From contig NW_003314343.1 in NCBI RefSeq assembly GCF_000143415.4, forward strand, positions 760,883 through 824,882: a DNA stretch of 64,000 nucleotides, read 5' to 3'. The DNA is from Selaginella moellendorffii (taxonomy: Eukaryota; Streptophyta; Lycopodiopsida; Selaginellales; Selaginellaceae). A program made the position numbers and the translations under genes. The notes beneath the pieces are model-generated. The model saw nothing but the letters and a program-made list of their open reading frames with translations. It had not been told where the DNA came from and did not search any database. The stretch's first letter is position 1, and each line of letters begins with the position of its first letter. Below are positions 31,641 to 43,295 of the stretch, in pieces.

Positions 31641-32130
31641 ACAGATGGTTCCCACTTGTGCGTGACTGATATGCGAGTTCTTGGAGTAGAGGTTCTTCAC
31701 GTGGTTGTAGGTGCCGGTCTAAAAGTTTGGGAATCGGAGAAACTCTAACGTCGGAAGATTCTCTTCAGCTTTGCATTCACCAAAGGAGTCTCAAAACTGT
31801 TGTTAAACTTGCCTGAAGCTGATCGACAACAAGAGCACAGGGAATCGACCCGACCGTCTTCCACTTGTCTTGGAACTTAACTTGGACTCCCACGACATCA
31901 TTTTCCTGCAAGAGAATGGTGAGACCACCAACGTCGGAATGACTGCTCAGTCTGATTGCGAGCTCGGGGCTCGGGCAAGGAGGATAATAGTTGAGTTCCA
32001 GCGCTGCTTGGTGCTTACCAAATTCCCTCTCGAGATAGTCGGAGCCTAAGCCCAGACCCTCAGACAATGCTCGCAGGAGATGCCATGGCTTGATCCACAG
32101 CAACCAACCTGGATGATCCATAGAAAAAAC
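31640..32130 (-). pseudogene. 2-oxoglutarate/Fe(II) dioxygenase pseudogene (copy C, inverted)
   Basis: The minus strand from the ATG near 32121 encodes [56 protein letters not shown] and VGSIPCALVVDQLQ, then jumps to [11 protein letters not shown]. The same internal deletion as in copy B removes the second iron histidine region. The end with NLYSK-like sequence is present but frame-broken. Confidence 0.85.
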
Positions 32131-32159
32131 TCTTTAGAGGAAGAAAATAATGCTGCACT

Positions 32160-32645
32160 TCACGAGGACAAGAGCTTTGCGAAGCGCTTGGAGGACAATG
32201 GAGGATAAAATAAAAGGCTGGGGAATTAACTGTCTAGTGTGACCCCAAAGCTGGTTAGTTCTAAATATTGTCCACATGAATTACATTCATAACTGTTCCT
32301 GTTAATTCCTTGATACTGGTTTAGGGTAGCAGCTTCTGAAGGATGTGAGAACATCACAGTGACTTTAGTCCATATAGAACACCAACAAGCAAGATAGATT
32401 TTGATGCTTCTCCTTTTTTCTCAGACTCTTTGTAGCTTAGGAGTATTTTAAATATTTTTATAAAGTATAGTTTAACCAAATTGAGAAAACCAGATTAAAG
32501 ATCAAAATTCATCTAAATAGGATGCTTTTGTATGATAGACTTTGCTAACTGCAAGTAGTCTTTATTGTAAACTCCAGAATGCAAACACTCCTCAACACCT
32601 ATGAGTGCCTTCAGACTTTCCTCAACCTTTGCCTCATGATCTTGT
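32160..32645 (-). repeat. Shared spacer plus phosphatase 3' end (copy C, inverted)
   Basis: Inverted match to 18218-18770: it includes the reverse complement of the phosphatase last exon (tgcattccggagtttacagc in copy B) and the tgtctgag-type block. It marks the outer edge of the inverted copy at about 32645. Confidence 0.75.
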
Positions 32646-32649
32646 GGCT

Positions 32650-34428
32650 AAACAAAGGCAAAATCTTTATTTGGTTAAGGATTAAGATTTTTAGTTCAAA
32701 AAGTTGATTTGAACTATTAGTAAGAGTGTGATTGATAAAATTAAAAGATTAGTGGTTAAGAAAGGGCCACTAGAATCATTGAACGAAATCCAAATGGTAA
32801 AATTAGGTGAGGAACACTAATATGTTAGATGATAATGGATTGTGGGAAAGGCAATAGGATGGATTTTTAAAAGCTCCGATTTAGTGAAAGTGGAAGCTCT
32901 AAAGGAAGGAGTGACAAGGTAACCAAATGATAAGGCTGTGAATAACTGTAGCACAAATTATGATAATTGAAACTTAGTGTTAAAAGTGGCATAAAATAAA
33001 AAAGAGGATGATAGTGCCCTCAAATAAAGAACTTCCTAGGATAAGGAAGTGGAGTTTGCACAATATATACAATGCAAAGTGTCAAAGACACCCAAGAAAT
33101 TGACTTTGAGAAGTTAAAATTCTAAAATGTAATAGTTATATCGATAAAAACTAAAACTATTCAAGAATGAGTAATGGGATTGATATAGAGAAAGTGTCTT
33201 TTACGGGTTTAATGAGAACTAAATCAATAAAAGGAGAGAACCACCACAAATAGTCGAATGAGTCTTTATATTGGAGAGACTATGCTCCTTAAAAGATAGG
33301 TAAAGTATGGTGAGCGTTCAGTGTCGAACCATCAACGAATATTGGCTTGGTGTTAAGGATGGAAAGGGTAATACTTGATAGTATTACTTTATAAAATGAT
33401 TTATCATTCAATGAGGACATCGAACTTCATCTATGTGAAACACAAATCTCTAAACCCCAAAATGGAACCAAAAGGGTGTTATATGGTGGTGGCCAAAGCA
33501 GAAGCTAAATGAGTGTAACACATTTGGACCAAGAGCTCCGATTTGGATAGTTGAGAGTGGGAGTGAAACTCCCAATGAAGTGTTCAAGAACAAGCATGTA
33601 ACAAGCAGTAAGCGAGTCTCTAAAAAAGGGACATAAGAGGACTAATACATAACACATAGAAATGTCGAGATGGAGTTCGAGAAGGAGTTTGAGATAGACT
33701 TGATAGAGAGTCCGAGATGGACCCGAAAAGGAGTTTGGGATGGACCCGAGAAGGAGTTTGAGATGAATCCAAGATGGAGTCCGAAATGGACCTGATATAG
33801 AGTTCGAGATGGAGTCCAAGATGGATTCAACATGGAGTTTGAGATGGACTCGACATGGAATTCAAGGTCAAGACCGAGACCGAGAACAAGACTAAGATTG
33901 AATTCGAGTCCGAGTCCGAGGGTGAAAACCCAAAGTGTTCATCTCCTAGACCCTAGGGTTTTAGTGAGCTCTAAAAGTATAATAGAGGGAAGACTCTAGT
34001 GGAGCTAGTTTGGCTAAGAAAAGCCAGTGTGACCAAAGAAGGCTATACCCACATGTTGGGTGATGATATAACCATTGAAGAATCCAAGGTTAAAATGAAT
34101 ATAGACAAACAAATTAGATAGCTTGGTGAAGTGTTTAAGAGCCACTTCTAACTCCCCTAAAAGATCAAATAGTCGATACTCCCAATCTAAGTGTGGGTGG
34201 CACTACTTACTTGGATATTTAGCATGACTTATTGGAACCTTGCTCTAGCCACATGGCTAGAGCATTTAAAAGTAGAAGGTGGGGAGAGTGCCCATAAGGC
34301 TCATGTAGGGCCATGGTGTTTTGAAATGTCATCCTAAAGTCCCAAACTATGGAAAGGAAAAAGAGCAATCTTCTAATATAGTGATCAAAGATACAATCAC
34401 ATGGTGAAGAAATCCCAGAATATAGTGG
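32650..34428. other. AT-rich gene-free region
   Basis: No gene or recognisable element except the minisatellite at about 33660-33920. Base composition drops clearly below that of the flanking gene regions. Confidence 0.5.
33660..33920. repeat. Degenerate minisatellite with about 24-bp units
   Basis: Imperfect repetition of gagatggagtccgagatgga-like units (gagttcgagaaggagtttgag, gagtccgagatggacccgaa and so on). Reading the opposite strand gives a repetitive pseudo-protein (SGPFRTPS, SNSFSGPS) that is a consequence of the repeat, not a gene. Confidence 0.7.
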
Positions 34429-34575
34429 GACTTTGTAGCGCACCTTATTTCTCTCCCCTTAAGCTAACTAGAAAAGGGGCAATTGCTTGATGAGAGAGCC
34501 CTTAGTAGCTATTTTATCCCCATTTATCCCCCAAGGTTCCAAGGATCCACGGTGACAGTATATCCATACAAAGTC

Positions 34576-34650
34576 CCACCTTATCTCTCTCCCCTTAAGC
34601 CAACTGGAAAAGGGGCAATTGCTTGATGAGAGAGCCCTTAGTGGCTATTC
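34576..34650. repeat. Extra partial LTR copy inside the element
   Basis: A third copy of the block ccttatctctctccccttaa...cccttagtggctatt lies directly after the left repeat and is cut off at ctattccttcgtcc. It shows an internal rearrangement that also removed the right end of the left LTR. Confidence 0.7.
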
Positions 34651-34698
34651 CTTCGTCCGTGGATACTCTACACAAGAGGAAGGACGTACGCATGGATG

Positions 34699-35050
34699 CC
34701 CAATACGTACAATTTCAAATTTAGGGGTAGGAATATACCTTGCTCAAGGGTATATTATATTTCCATTTCCGCACTCAATCTACCAATCCTTCCATTGTGT
34801 AGACCAGCTATTCCATGTGAGGCAACTAGTCATCCACCCGTACCGCAGTCCCACAGTGGATACCTTCGTCCGTGCCCAATACGTACAATTTCAAATTTAG
34901 GGGTAGGAATATACCTTGCTCAAGGGTATATTATATTTCCATTTCCGCACTCAATCTACCAATCCTTCCATTGTGTAGACCAGCTATTCCATGTGAGGCA
35001 ACTAGTCATCCACCCGTACCGCAGTCCCACAGTGGATACCTTCGTCCGTG
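34699..35050. repeat. Tandem 176-bp duplication inside the short LTR element
   Basis: The block starting cccaatacgtacaatttcaa at 34699 repeats at 34875 (exactly 176 bp) and starts a third, truncated copy at about 35111. The two full copies look nearly identical by eye, so the duplication is recent. Confidence 0.85.
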
Positions 35051-35396
35051 GATACTCCACACAAGAGTCCGTGGATACTCCACACAAGAGGAAGGACGTA
35101 TGCATGGATGCCCAATACGTACGATTTCAAATTTAGGGGTAGAAATATACCTTGCTCAAGGGTATATTATATTTTAGGTAACCACTAATTAATGGGAATC
35201 GAACTTGTGCCATTTGCTCCAATACCAACTGTAGCGCACCTTATCTCTCTCCCCTTAAGCCAACTGGAAAAGGGGCAATTGCTTGATGAGAAAGCCCTTA
35301 GTGGCTATTTTATCCCCATTTATCCCCCAAGGTTCCAAAGATCCACGGTGACAGTATATCTAAATCTCATCCCATGATCACATGCGCTACAGACTT

Positions 35397-36270
35397 AGTG
35401 GTTGGGCATTTGAGCCTTAACCTAGTGGCGGTGTTAGCGAGCACAACCGTGAATAAAAAGGGACTTAGTGGGGATGGAAGAAGGGACATTAGGGAATTAG
35501 TGGTCCAACACCACCTGCATCATAGTCCCGTTCCCCAAAGATGAAGCCATCCATCCATGAGTGATCCTCCCTTGACCACATCTTAGCACCCTTAGGATGC
35601 CAAGAAACATGGGGAATACCCTATGACAAAAGTGAATGGGCCTACCCTTAGCGTAATGGGTTGATTTGTTGGTAATACCTTTAGTGTTGGTTATAGGATT
35701 GAATATATGGAGCACTTGGATCAAGTGTAAATGTTAAGTGGCATAGATGCCATTCTCGAGGCTAGCAAGTCTCTAAGTTTAGAATAGGAATTTATGGAAG
35801 TTGTGATTGAGACTCCTTCATGTGGTCCAATATGTGGTTAAATGACTAAAGTAGAATGGAAAATTTAGTTGCTTACATATTCCTCCTCTTAGTGGGTACA
35901 AACAGTAGCAACTTGCAAAACTTACTTCTATTGAGTAGTGTGAGTCATTGCTTCTATTGTGGAGAGGTAGGATATAAATTCTTGGAATGACTCAACAAGT
36001 ATAAGATAAGGTCTCATGTTAATGTTATAAGGGAAGATGGTGAAGGTGAAGTTAAAGGTTAATGCAAACTACAAGAAAGAGGAGGTGAGTTACTTTCCTT
36101 AAGATTTTTTTACAAGCAATACAAGCATTGATCTGTTGATGTATCTTGTAGGCTTTGTTCATGGACACCAAATCCAAGTAATGCTTGATATAAGACTTAG
36201 TAAAGTTGTTAAGATTGAAAGCTAAGCAAATATCACCCATACACTAATAATAGATATTATTATTTAGTAC
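35397..36270. other. AT-rich stretch between two mobile elements
   Basis: No gene or clear repeat recognised. Confidence 0.4.
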
Positions 36271-36275
36271 AATTT

Positions 36276-38330
36276 ATGGATAGAATATTCAAAGTTTATT
36301 TGGACATATTTGTTATCATATATATCAATGATGTTCTAGTCTTTAGTGAAATATTGAAGGATTATTTATGGAGTTAGTGTTTCAGAAATTGCATGAACAT
36401 GAACTATATGCTAAGGAAAGTAAATGTGCTTTTGGACAATTGCATATAAACTTTCTTGGGCATATAGTTAGTGGTGGCATAATTGAGGTGGATCCAAAAA
36501 AAGTGGAAGCAATAAAGTCTTGGGAAGTCCTGACTACTGTATTAAATGTTTGTTCTTTTCTCGGTTTGGGTGGATATTTTTGCAAGTTTGTTTGTAGTTT
36601 TGCAAATATTGCTCTTCTATTAACTAAGTTAACTAAATGTAGTATACCATTTCATTAAACACTAGCTTGTTAGTGTGTTTTTGTACAATTAAAGGAAATA
36701 TTGATTATAATTCCTATTCTTAGGATTGCAAATCTTAATAAACCCTTTAAAGTGCATTGTGATGCATCTAGCTATGCTATATGTGCCATGTTGCAATAAA
36801 ATTGTAACAATATAGTTAGTATTACTTTAAGGCAATATGGTTGTTCATTGTATTTTATTCCAAGAAATTGGATGAAACCTAATAAAGATGGCCAATGCAC
36901 GAGAAAGATATATTTGCTATAGTATTGGCATTGGAACACTAAAGAAACTATTTGGGTACATACCAAGGTTTATATGGATAGTAACACACTAAGTTATTTT
37001 GCTATGTAGCCAAAGGTTATGCCCAAGCATGCTCATTAGCAAATAAAACTCACTAGATTTGATATTGATATCATCTATAAATCTGGTAAAAACAATATTG
37101 TTTTAGATGAGTTGAGTTGTCAGGCTCAATTTTGGGCAATGTCGGCAATCAGTTTGGACTGGTTGGAGGATGGTTATGCTTCATATGAAAATGATCTATT
37201 GGTGAAGGTAATCTTGCACTATGTGGAGTTGACAAAGCAGAACTCTAGTAGCAAAGTGGTGAAAGTTGCTAGTCATGCCAATGCAAAGCTTTACTTCTCA
37301 GTTCGGGATGGATTTATTTACTATAAATAAGAAAGATTGTATTTTCCCTCCAAAGATTTGCAACAATTATTTCTGTAGGAAGATTATGATGTTTCGGCAG
37401 CAGGATATAGTGGTAAACGAAAGACTCTTGCTTCATTGAAAAAGGGATTTTTTTGGTTTGGTATAGAAGGCAATGTAGTGGATTATGTCCATTCTGCCAA
37501 TAATATAAGTGAAGAACTCAAAAGCAGGCTAGGAAGTTGCAATGTATTCTAATACTAGCTTGACCATTTTAGAGTATAACACTTGACTTCACCATTATAA
37601 TACTTTGATGGTAGTTGTGGATTGGTTATCAAAGATTGTACACTTCATTCCAATTGTGGAAATAATGAATGTAAAGTAAATGGCAAAGCTTTTTTTTCCA
37701 TGAAGTGGTACGGGTTCATAGTCTTCCTAAAGAGATAATCTTAGATAGAAATTCAAGATTTACGAAAAAGTTTTAGGGCACACTATTCCAGTTATTCAGT
37801 ATTAAGTTGAAGTTTAGTACAACTTATCATTCTAAAATTTATGGGCAAACCGAACATGTGAATGCTCAAGTTGAGGATTATCTATGGTTTTATATCACGG
37901 TAAACCAATGTGATTGGGTTGAGCATTTGGATACAGTAGAAATTTGTTATACCAACATATTTCACAACGCTATTAACTATTCTCCATAGAAGATGTTGCA
38001 AGGGAATGTTCGTAAGGTTCCTTAATAGATTGTTTTATTGAAACTAATGTCCGAAGTGCAAGTTATTTAGACTTATGTAGAGCAGCTACACCAAGGTTGG
38101 TCTAGAGCTACTGAGGTGATGGGCAAAACTCAAAATAAATATCAATATAATAAGGATCAGCATTGTTAAGATGTATCTTATTAAATAGAAGATTATGTAT
38201 GGCTATCTTCCTAAAACTTGAATGCTAAGGAGTCTTTGTCTCAGAAGTTGTTACCAAGATATGTTAGGCCCTATTGAGTTTTGAAATAGATTGGTGATGT
38301 ATCCTATTAGTTTGTCCAAACATTTCATTT
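36276..38330 (+). mobile_element. Dead Ty3/gypsy retrotransposon polyprotein remnant
   Basis: In several broken plus-strand frames the order is reverse transcriptase palm end (YINDVLVFS, where YIDDVLVFS is usual), LYAKESKCAFG and FLGHIVSGG; RNase H start (KVHCDAS); an integrase zinc-binding stretch; then the integrase core with DRNSRFTKKF, TTYHSKIYGQTEHVNAQVED and a trailing DYVWLS segment. This is the pol order of Ty3/gypsy elements. Many stops and frameshifts interrupt it and the first catalytic aspartate of the DD pair is Asn, so it is inactive. LTRs were not found. Confidence 0.85.
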
Positions 38331-39913
38331 ACAATAACACTAATAAAACGTTGTTGACACCAAAGTCTTCACAAGTACGTTAATTTAGAAAATGCCAACA
38401 ATGTTGATATATGTGACCAACCTCATCATATGCTTAATAATAAACATCATGGCTACAACCACATCCTCACCCTTGTTCTTGAACTTGAGTAATAGTAACA
38501 TCAACCTTCATTAGAACATAACCATCTCCCATATGAAATGGAGTTAAAGAGCATGTAGTGAGAAGTGGAAGAAGTGATGTTTTATAACGTTGTATCATAT
38601 GAAAAACATTATCAAAGGTGGCTAGAGTAAGTGCATATAAAATCCCACAAAATCTTGACGAAGTGTTAACCACAACATTTCCAACTTGATCCTCTTCAAT
38701 ATATTTAGCTCCATATAAAGCAAGAAGTTTTAGAAACAAATGCTAAATTGCAAATAACCCTTGATGAAAACAATGTAATTAAAAAAAACATTATCACAAT
38801 TGTCAACATATCCAAATATGCACTTGAAGACATATGAGAGAATGTTTCAATCCATATAAATGGCTACACTTAAACCATTGTATTACTATAACACCATCCT
38901 TTAAAAACACATAAGAAACTTATGCAAATGCTAAATATCATCCCAAAAATGATATGTAGCAATCATTGTAAAATGATTGAATCAATAATACATGTCATCT
39001 CTAGGATTTTGTAAACTCCTGAATTTGAACTTCTTAAGAAAGTCATTTAGCCTATTACTATTTAAACCCAAAAACACTTAACTCTAAGTATCCCAAAACC
39101 CTTAACCAATTGAAAAAAAAGGGTGAACTTTTATTTATGGGCCTTTTCTCTTTATATTTAAACCCTATAAATCATCTCTTGAATCATTCAACTTTGGTTG
39201 CTTACAATTCACTATGCTTTCTTGCAAGCAAGAGATTCCTACATAAGAACTTCAACTGAACACAAGGATTAGTAACAAAAGTAATAAGAGCAAAAGAGTT
39301 CTACAACATGCCATAAATACAATTATTAATTGAGTATGATTATTTAACTACAACCACATAACATTGAGCAATTGCACCAACTATTGCTCTTAAGTTAAAG
39401 GAGGAAGATATTGCTTTGTTATAAAGATGAACAAAAAGGAAAAAGTAAAAAAGAAGAAATTGAAAAAACTATAGAGTGAGATTTAGATGATGCAAAAGCT
39501 AGATTTAATTAACTAAAATTCAAATTTAATTAATTCTTAAGAATAATTAAGATTGCTTTTCACCTCCACCAATATGAGTGCATGGAATATAGAAATGGAA
39601 TACATAAATATGCATATAAATTAACCCAAAAACTTTAATTTATATACAAGAGCAAATAATCCAAATTGAAACAAATCCAAAAATTATTAAAATCCTATTA
39701 CGTTAATATTAACATAAAAAGGCAGATTGAAACCAATCATCACCCTAATATGCATTATAGCCAAACCTCACACTTTTAATTTAAAATAAAAGAGAATGCA
39801 TCAAAATGCTTTTAGAATAAAGGCAGCGATAAATGCTAGGCATCATTAAAAGCTCCTTTGGATCTCATGAAATTTCTAATAAATACACTCTCGAATTAAA
39901 TACTGATGCCTGA
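38331..39913. other. AT-rich gene-free region
   Basis: A 90-codon minus-strand ORF at 38467-38739 has no known motif and is not called. No other structure seen. Confidence 0.4.
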
Positions 39914-42430
39914 TCACAGTCCCGTGTCACCCGCCTTTGCGCAAAGCATGTTGTACTCGTCAGCCTCTTCCTGGGTGATCGTCCAGCGCAGGCTACCATC
40001 CAGCTTCCACACTTCGACCTCACCAGCTTCATTCACGCCCCTCCCGTAGAGGAACGGCCGCGAGCGCACGGGGTTCTCGCACACCACGCGCACTGGATCC
40101 CGACTGGTCACTGCCGGCAAGTTGGAAAACAAGCCAGGAACCTCGTTGTTGGTGACCCGGTTGTAATCGTGGCCGAGGTCGCGGATGATACCAATTCCTT
40201 GGCTCCGTCTGGACGCCTTGCACACGAACATGTTCTTCCCGTTCATCCACGCAAAATGCCACTCGTCCTTGAGGTCCGACACCACCATCCACGGCTTGAG
40301 CGTTGGGTTCCTGATGTTCAAACCCAGGCAAGCCACCATAGCCTTGTAGAGCAGCTCGTCACTCATCGTTTCCTCCATCCAGAAACCGATCGCGGTGCCC
40401 TCACCAAGGACGTTCCCCAGGACTGTCTGGAGCTCGAACTCGAGCTTGAATGGAAAGTTTGCGTTGGAGATGCACGATACGTGCTCCCTTTCCCTTTCAA
40501 GGTTCACTAGGTACTGGACTCTCAGCATGCTGTGCCTCGGCACACCGTGCCGCCACAGATAGCTCATCGTGGCGTCTCGTGTGACATCCCACGTCCACAC
40601 AAAGGGCTCTGCGTCAAATTCCATCAGAGGCACTAGCCATCCTTCTCCCCTCATAACCGTGACGTTCATCCGGGACAAGAAACGCTTGCAGGCGCATAGA
40701 TCCATGGATTCCAGTTCCAAGTTGCCAGGCTTGAGCACGCCGTAAAAGTCTAGCTCCTCTCCGGGATAGACCAGATCGCCCCGAGTCAGAGCCACTCCAT
40801 TCCTTTGCAGCAGACCTGCCTGACCCGTCAGGTGTTCAATGGCTCCTACAACGTCCGCTACCGGTTTTCCTCCTTCCGGAACGGAGACAGTCCCTAGAAC
40901 TGAACCATCCCTGTCCCTGACGCGGCAGTAGCTTGGCAAATCTGCTTTGGGTGGCGTAGCCGGGTAGGACTTCATGGTATCGAGCTTCAACACGCTCAGC
41001 TGCAGGGAAAATGCCTCAAATCGTGCTGGCAAGAGCTGGTCATCACATACCTCACCGTGATCACCTCCCGACGCAATGAGACAAGCTTGGTCTTTGATCT
41101 TCGCGTACACTAGGCTCAGGCCCTGCAAATGATGTGAGTTGCCGTTCAAAAGCGTCTCACGCACACGAAGTCTGAATGATACCTCGCGAGGCAGCCGAGG
41201 CTCCACGCACACGGGAGTCCACTTCATCGCCTTCATGTTCAACAGCATCGTTTGAGGAACCAGGCCTGTGTGCAAGCACATTGGTGAAAATGATATAGAA
41301 ACTAGAATCGCCTACCACCAACGATGTAGCATTCGTCTCCAGATCCAGTAGCCGCAGCGATGGACGTTGGCGCAGCAGGAAACTCCAGGGGCGCGGACGA
41401 CCATTGTTTCTGCGCAACAGCGACTCACCAGTGAGTTCTCGGCAAAAACCGTGGCTTGCTCACAGTTTTAAGATCCAACGTGTACAGCTTATGGTCACAG
41501 CCAGAGAAAAGGTAGAGATAATTGCTGTTGAAGGAAGCATCGCCATGAAAACAAAGCCCCGGTGGAAGCATGCCACTATGAACAGCGAAAGAAGATCACG
41601 AGGTGAGGTTACATGAACAAACAACTCGGACCTTGTAACCACACGTTCCCACTCCTTCGTATCCAGATCAAAGACGTGGACGTCGTGAAGCATTCGACCG
41701 TGAAAATCCTCGCCACCATACACCCATACTTTGCTCCCAACCAAGGTAGCTGAGTGACCACGCGTTCCAGGCTATAGCATCATAGGGAAAAAGCACATTT
41801 CTCAAGTGGTAAGGAACAACAAGACCCCTTACCGGAGCTTCTCCACTCACTGGTAAAAGTGACCACACGCATTCTATCGCATCAAACTCGTACACTACAC
41901 AAGTAGAGTCAAACTCAGCCAGAAAGGCCTCAAACCTTGTGTATACCTCGCAACCTTTCGTCTGATGGAATCCCAATGAAAGCAAACAGCGTTGTTCCTC
42001 TTGCAACCTGATAGATAGTGTTAGCCACCGTAAAGAAAACTCACCAAGCTCTTGAGCAGTAACTCACCAAGCGATGCCCGGCACAAGACACAGGACAGGA
42101 TGGAAGTGGAGTCCAAGTCGAGTTTCTCAAATCGAAAACCTTCCGGGAAAATTCACGACACCATAACGAAACACCAAACCAGAAGAAGTTTACCAGCGCA
42201 TCGCTCAGGTATTTGTCCTCACAGCGTCCCCCAACAACATAAAACTTTTCGTTGAGCACGACTGCACCGTGCTGCAAGAAGACGCAAAGTTAGGGCCGGA
42301 TCCTGCTAGAACTTACTAGACATCGAGCTTGTGGGTGAGCCGCGGTAACAGCTTCCCATTGGGCTGCCGCACCGCCGCTAAACCACCACTTCCACATGTA
42401 TCCACCGGCACTAGTCAAAAGCACCGCCAT
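39914..42430 (-). CDS. Kelch-repeat protein with a long unrecognised C-terminal domain (about 657 aa)
   Basis: Eleven exons on the minus strand: 42430-42317, 42271-42194, 42139-42068, 42007-41947, 41894-41833, 41771-41632, 41575-41464, 41409-41316, 41265-41183, 41122-41051 and 40999-39914, with GT-AG introns in consistent phase. The start is the ATG at 42430 (MAVLLTSAGGYMWKWWFSGG). Kelch blades follow: HGAVVLNEKFYVVGG, GHSATLVGSKVWVYGGED with HDVHVFDLDTKEWERV, YLYLFSGCDHKLYTLDLKT and GDECYIVGGG. This resembles the At5g04420-type kelch proteins, which end in a coiled coil. Here the last exon instead encodes about 350 residues starting near PSYCRVRDRDGSVLGTVSVP, with LVYPGEELDFYGVL and WMVVSDLKDEWHFAWMNGKN blocks of unknown family. 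Kelch propellers bind proteins; the partner is unknown. Confidence 0.8.
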
Positions 42431-43290
42431 GATTAGCGATTGGCTATAAAAACGCCCAAGAAAATGAGGGACGATTTGGCCACGCGTTTGGAGGCGATCC
42501 AGCTGTCCCTGGAATCGATCGAGCTTTCCATTTGGTTCGTCCAAGGTTTACGTACGTCCCGTCAAGAATGCCCTAGGAAGGTCTCCACATTCTAAGGAAT
42601 GAATATTGGTTTTTTTTGGGAATGTTAGCAACCTAAATGATTTGACAAAAGAGAAATCTCTTAAATTGACAAATATCTATTGCATTTAATTAATAACGTG
42701 CTGGTCCTTCCTGGATATGGGTGGTTTAAAGCCACTAACAATCAAACGTGGTTGTCCATTTATGGCTCTCTGGACATCTCGGGAACATGCAACACTGCTA
42801 TCTGCTAGAAAGCTACAAATCAAAGCAAGTGTTCCAATTGATGGCGTTATCAACATCTTTGAAGCTAAAAAGGTGGAAATTTTTTGCTGGGCAGATGCAA
42901 GAACACCAGAGCGAGGCAGAGCTATTGCTAGCCTCATACAAGAGCACCAAAGAAGTTCTACTGGTGCGAAGTGATTTTGCAGTTAACTGGAAGATCTTTT
43001 GGCTTGCAGACAGATTCACCATAGTGAACATTCCACTGGGCAAAAGATTATTGATACTTGCAAACAAGAGTCCCAATGGTGTTGCTTTTGCATTGATGCG
43101 GTTGAATGGGAAAAAGCACCAGACGACTTAACAACATTTGCCCACACGGGGGATATGGAAATTTGATGCTCTTGCCTTGTGGACCCGATGATCACAATGT
43201 AGCAGTGCTGGTGGGACTGCCGGGGCTCCTGGGCTCCACTGCAACTCGCAGGAACAGCAAAACTCCCCAACGAAGCTGGTGCTCGTCCAG
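42431..43290. other. Region without a recognised gene
   Basis: Several overlapping ORFs of 80-130 codons occur on both strands at 42690-43130, none with a familiar motif. They may be remnants of a mobile element. Confidence 0.35.
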
Positions 43291-43295
43291 GACTT

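Larger units (their letters stand above)
34434..35391 (-). mobile_element. Short non-autonomous LTR retrotransposon (TRIM-like) with target-site duplication
   Basis: A complete terminal repeat lies at 35230-35391, starting TGTAGCGCA and ending TGCGCTACA (9-bp inverted termini). A second, 3'-truncated copy begins TGTAGCGCACC at 34434. The element is flanked by GACTT at 34429-34433 and at 35392-35396, a 5-bp duplication typical of LTR integration. On the minus strand, two bases inside the right repeat, lies TGGTATTGGAGC (35227-35216), 10 of 12 positions equal to the initiator-Met tRNA primer site TGGTATCAGAGC. The inside has no coding capacity. Confidence 0.78.

Noticed and set aside
33505-33833. 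Minus-strand repetitive ORFs with SGPFRTPS-like units
   Set aside because: They arise from the 24-bp minisatellite and lack a promoter or family match.
34434-35391. Tandem repeats here as a CRISPR array
   Set aside because: Units are 176 bp without short unique spacers, and LTR termini with a target-site duplication explain the structure.
38467-38739. 90-codon minus-strand ORF in the AT-rich block
   Set aside because: No family match and neighbouring sequence is transposon debris.
42690-43131. Overlapping 83-127 codon ORFs on both strands
   Set aside because: No motif could be recognised in any frame and the frames contradict each other.
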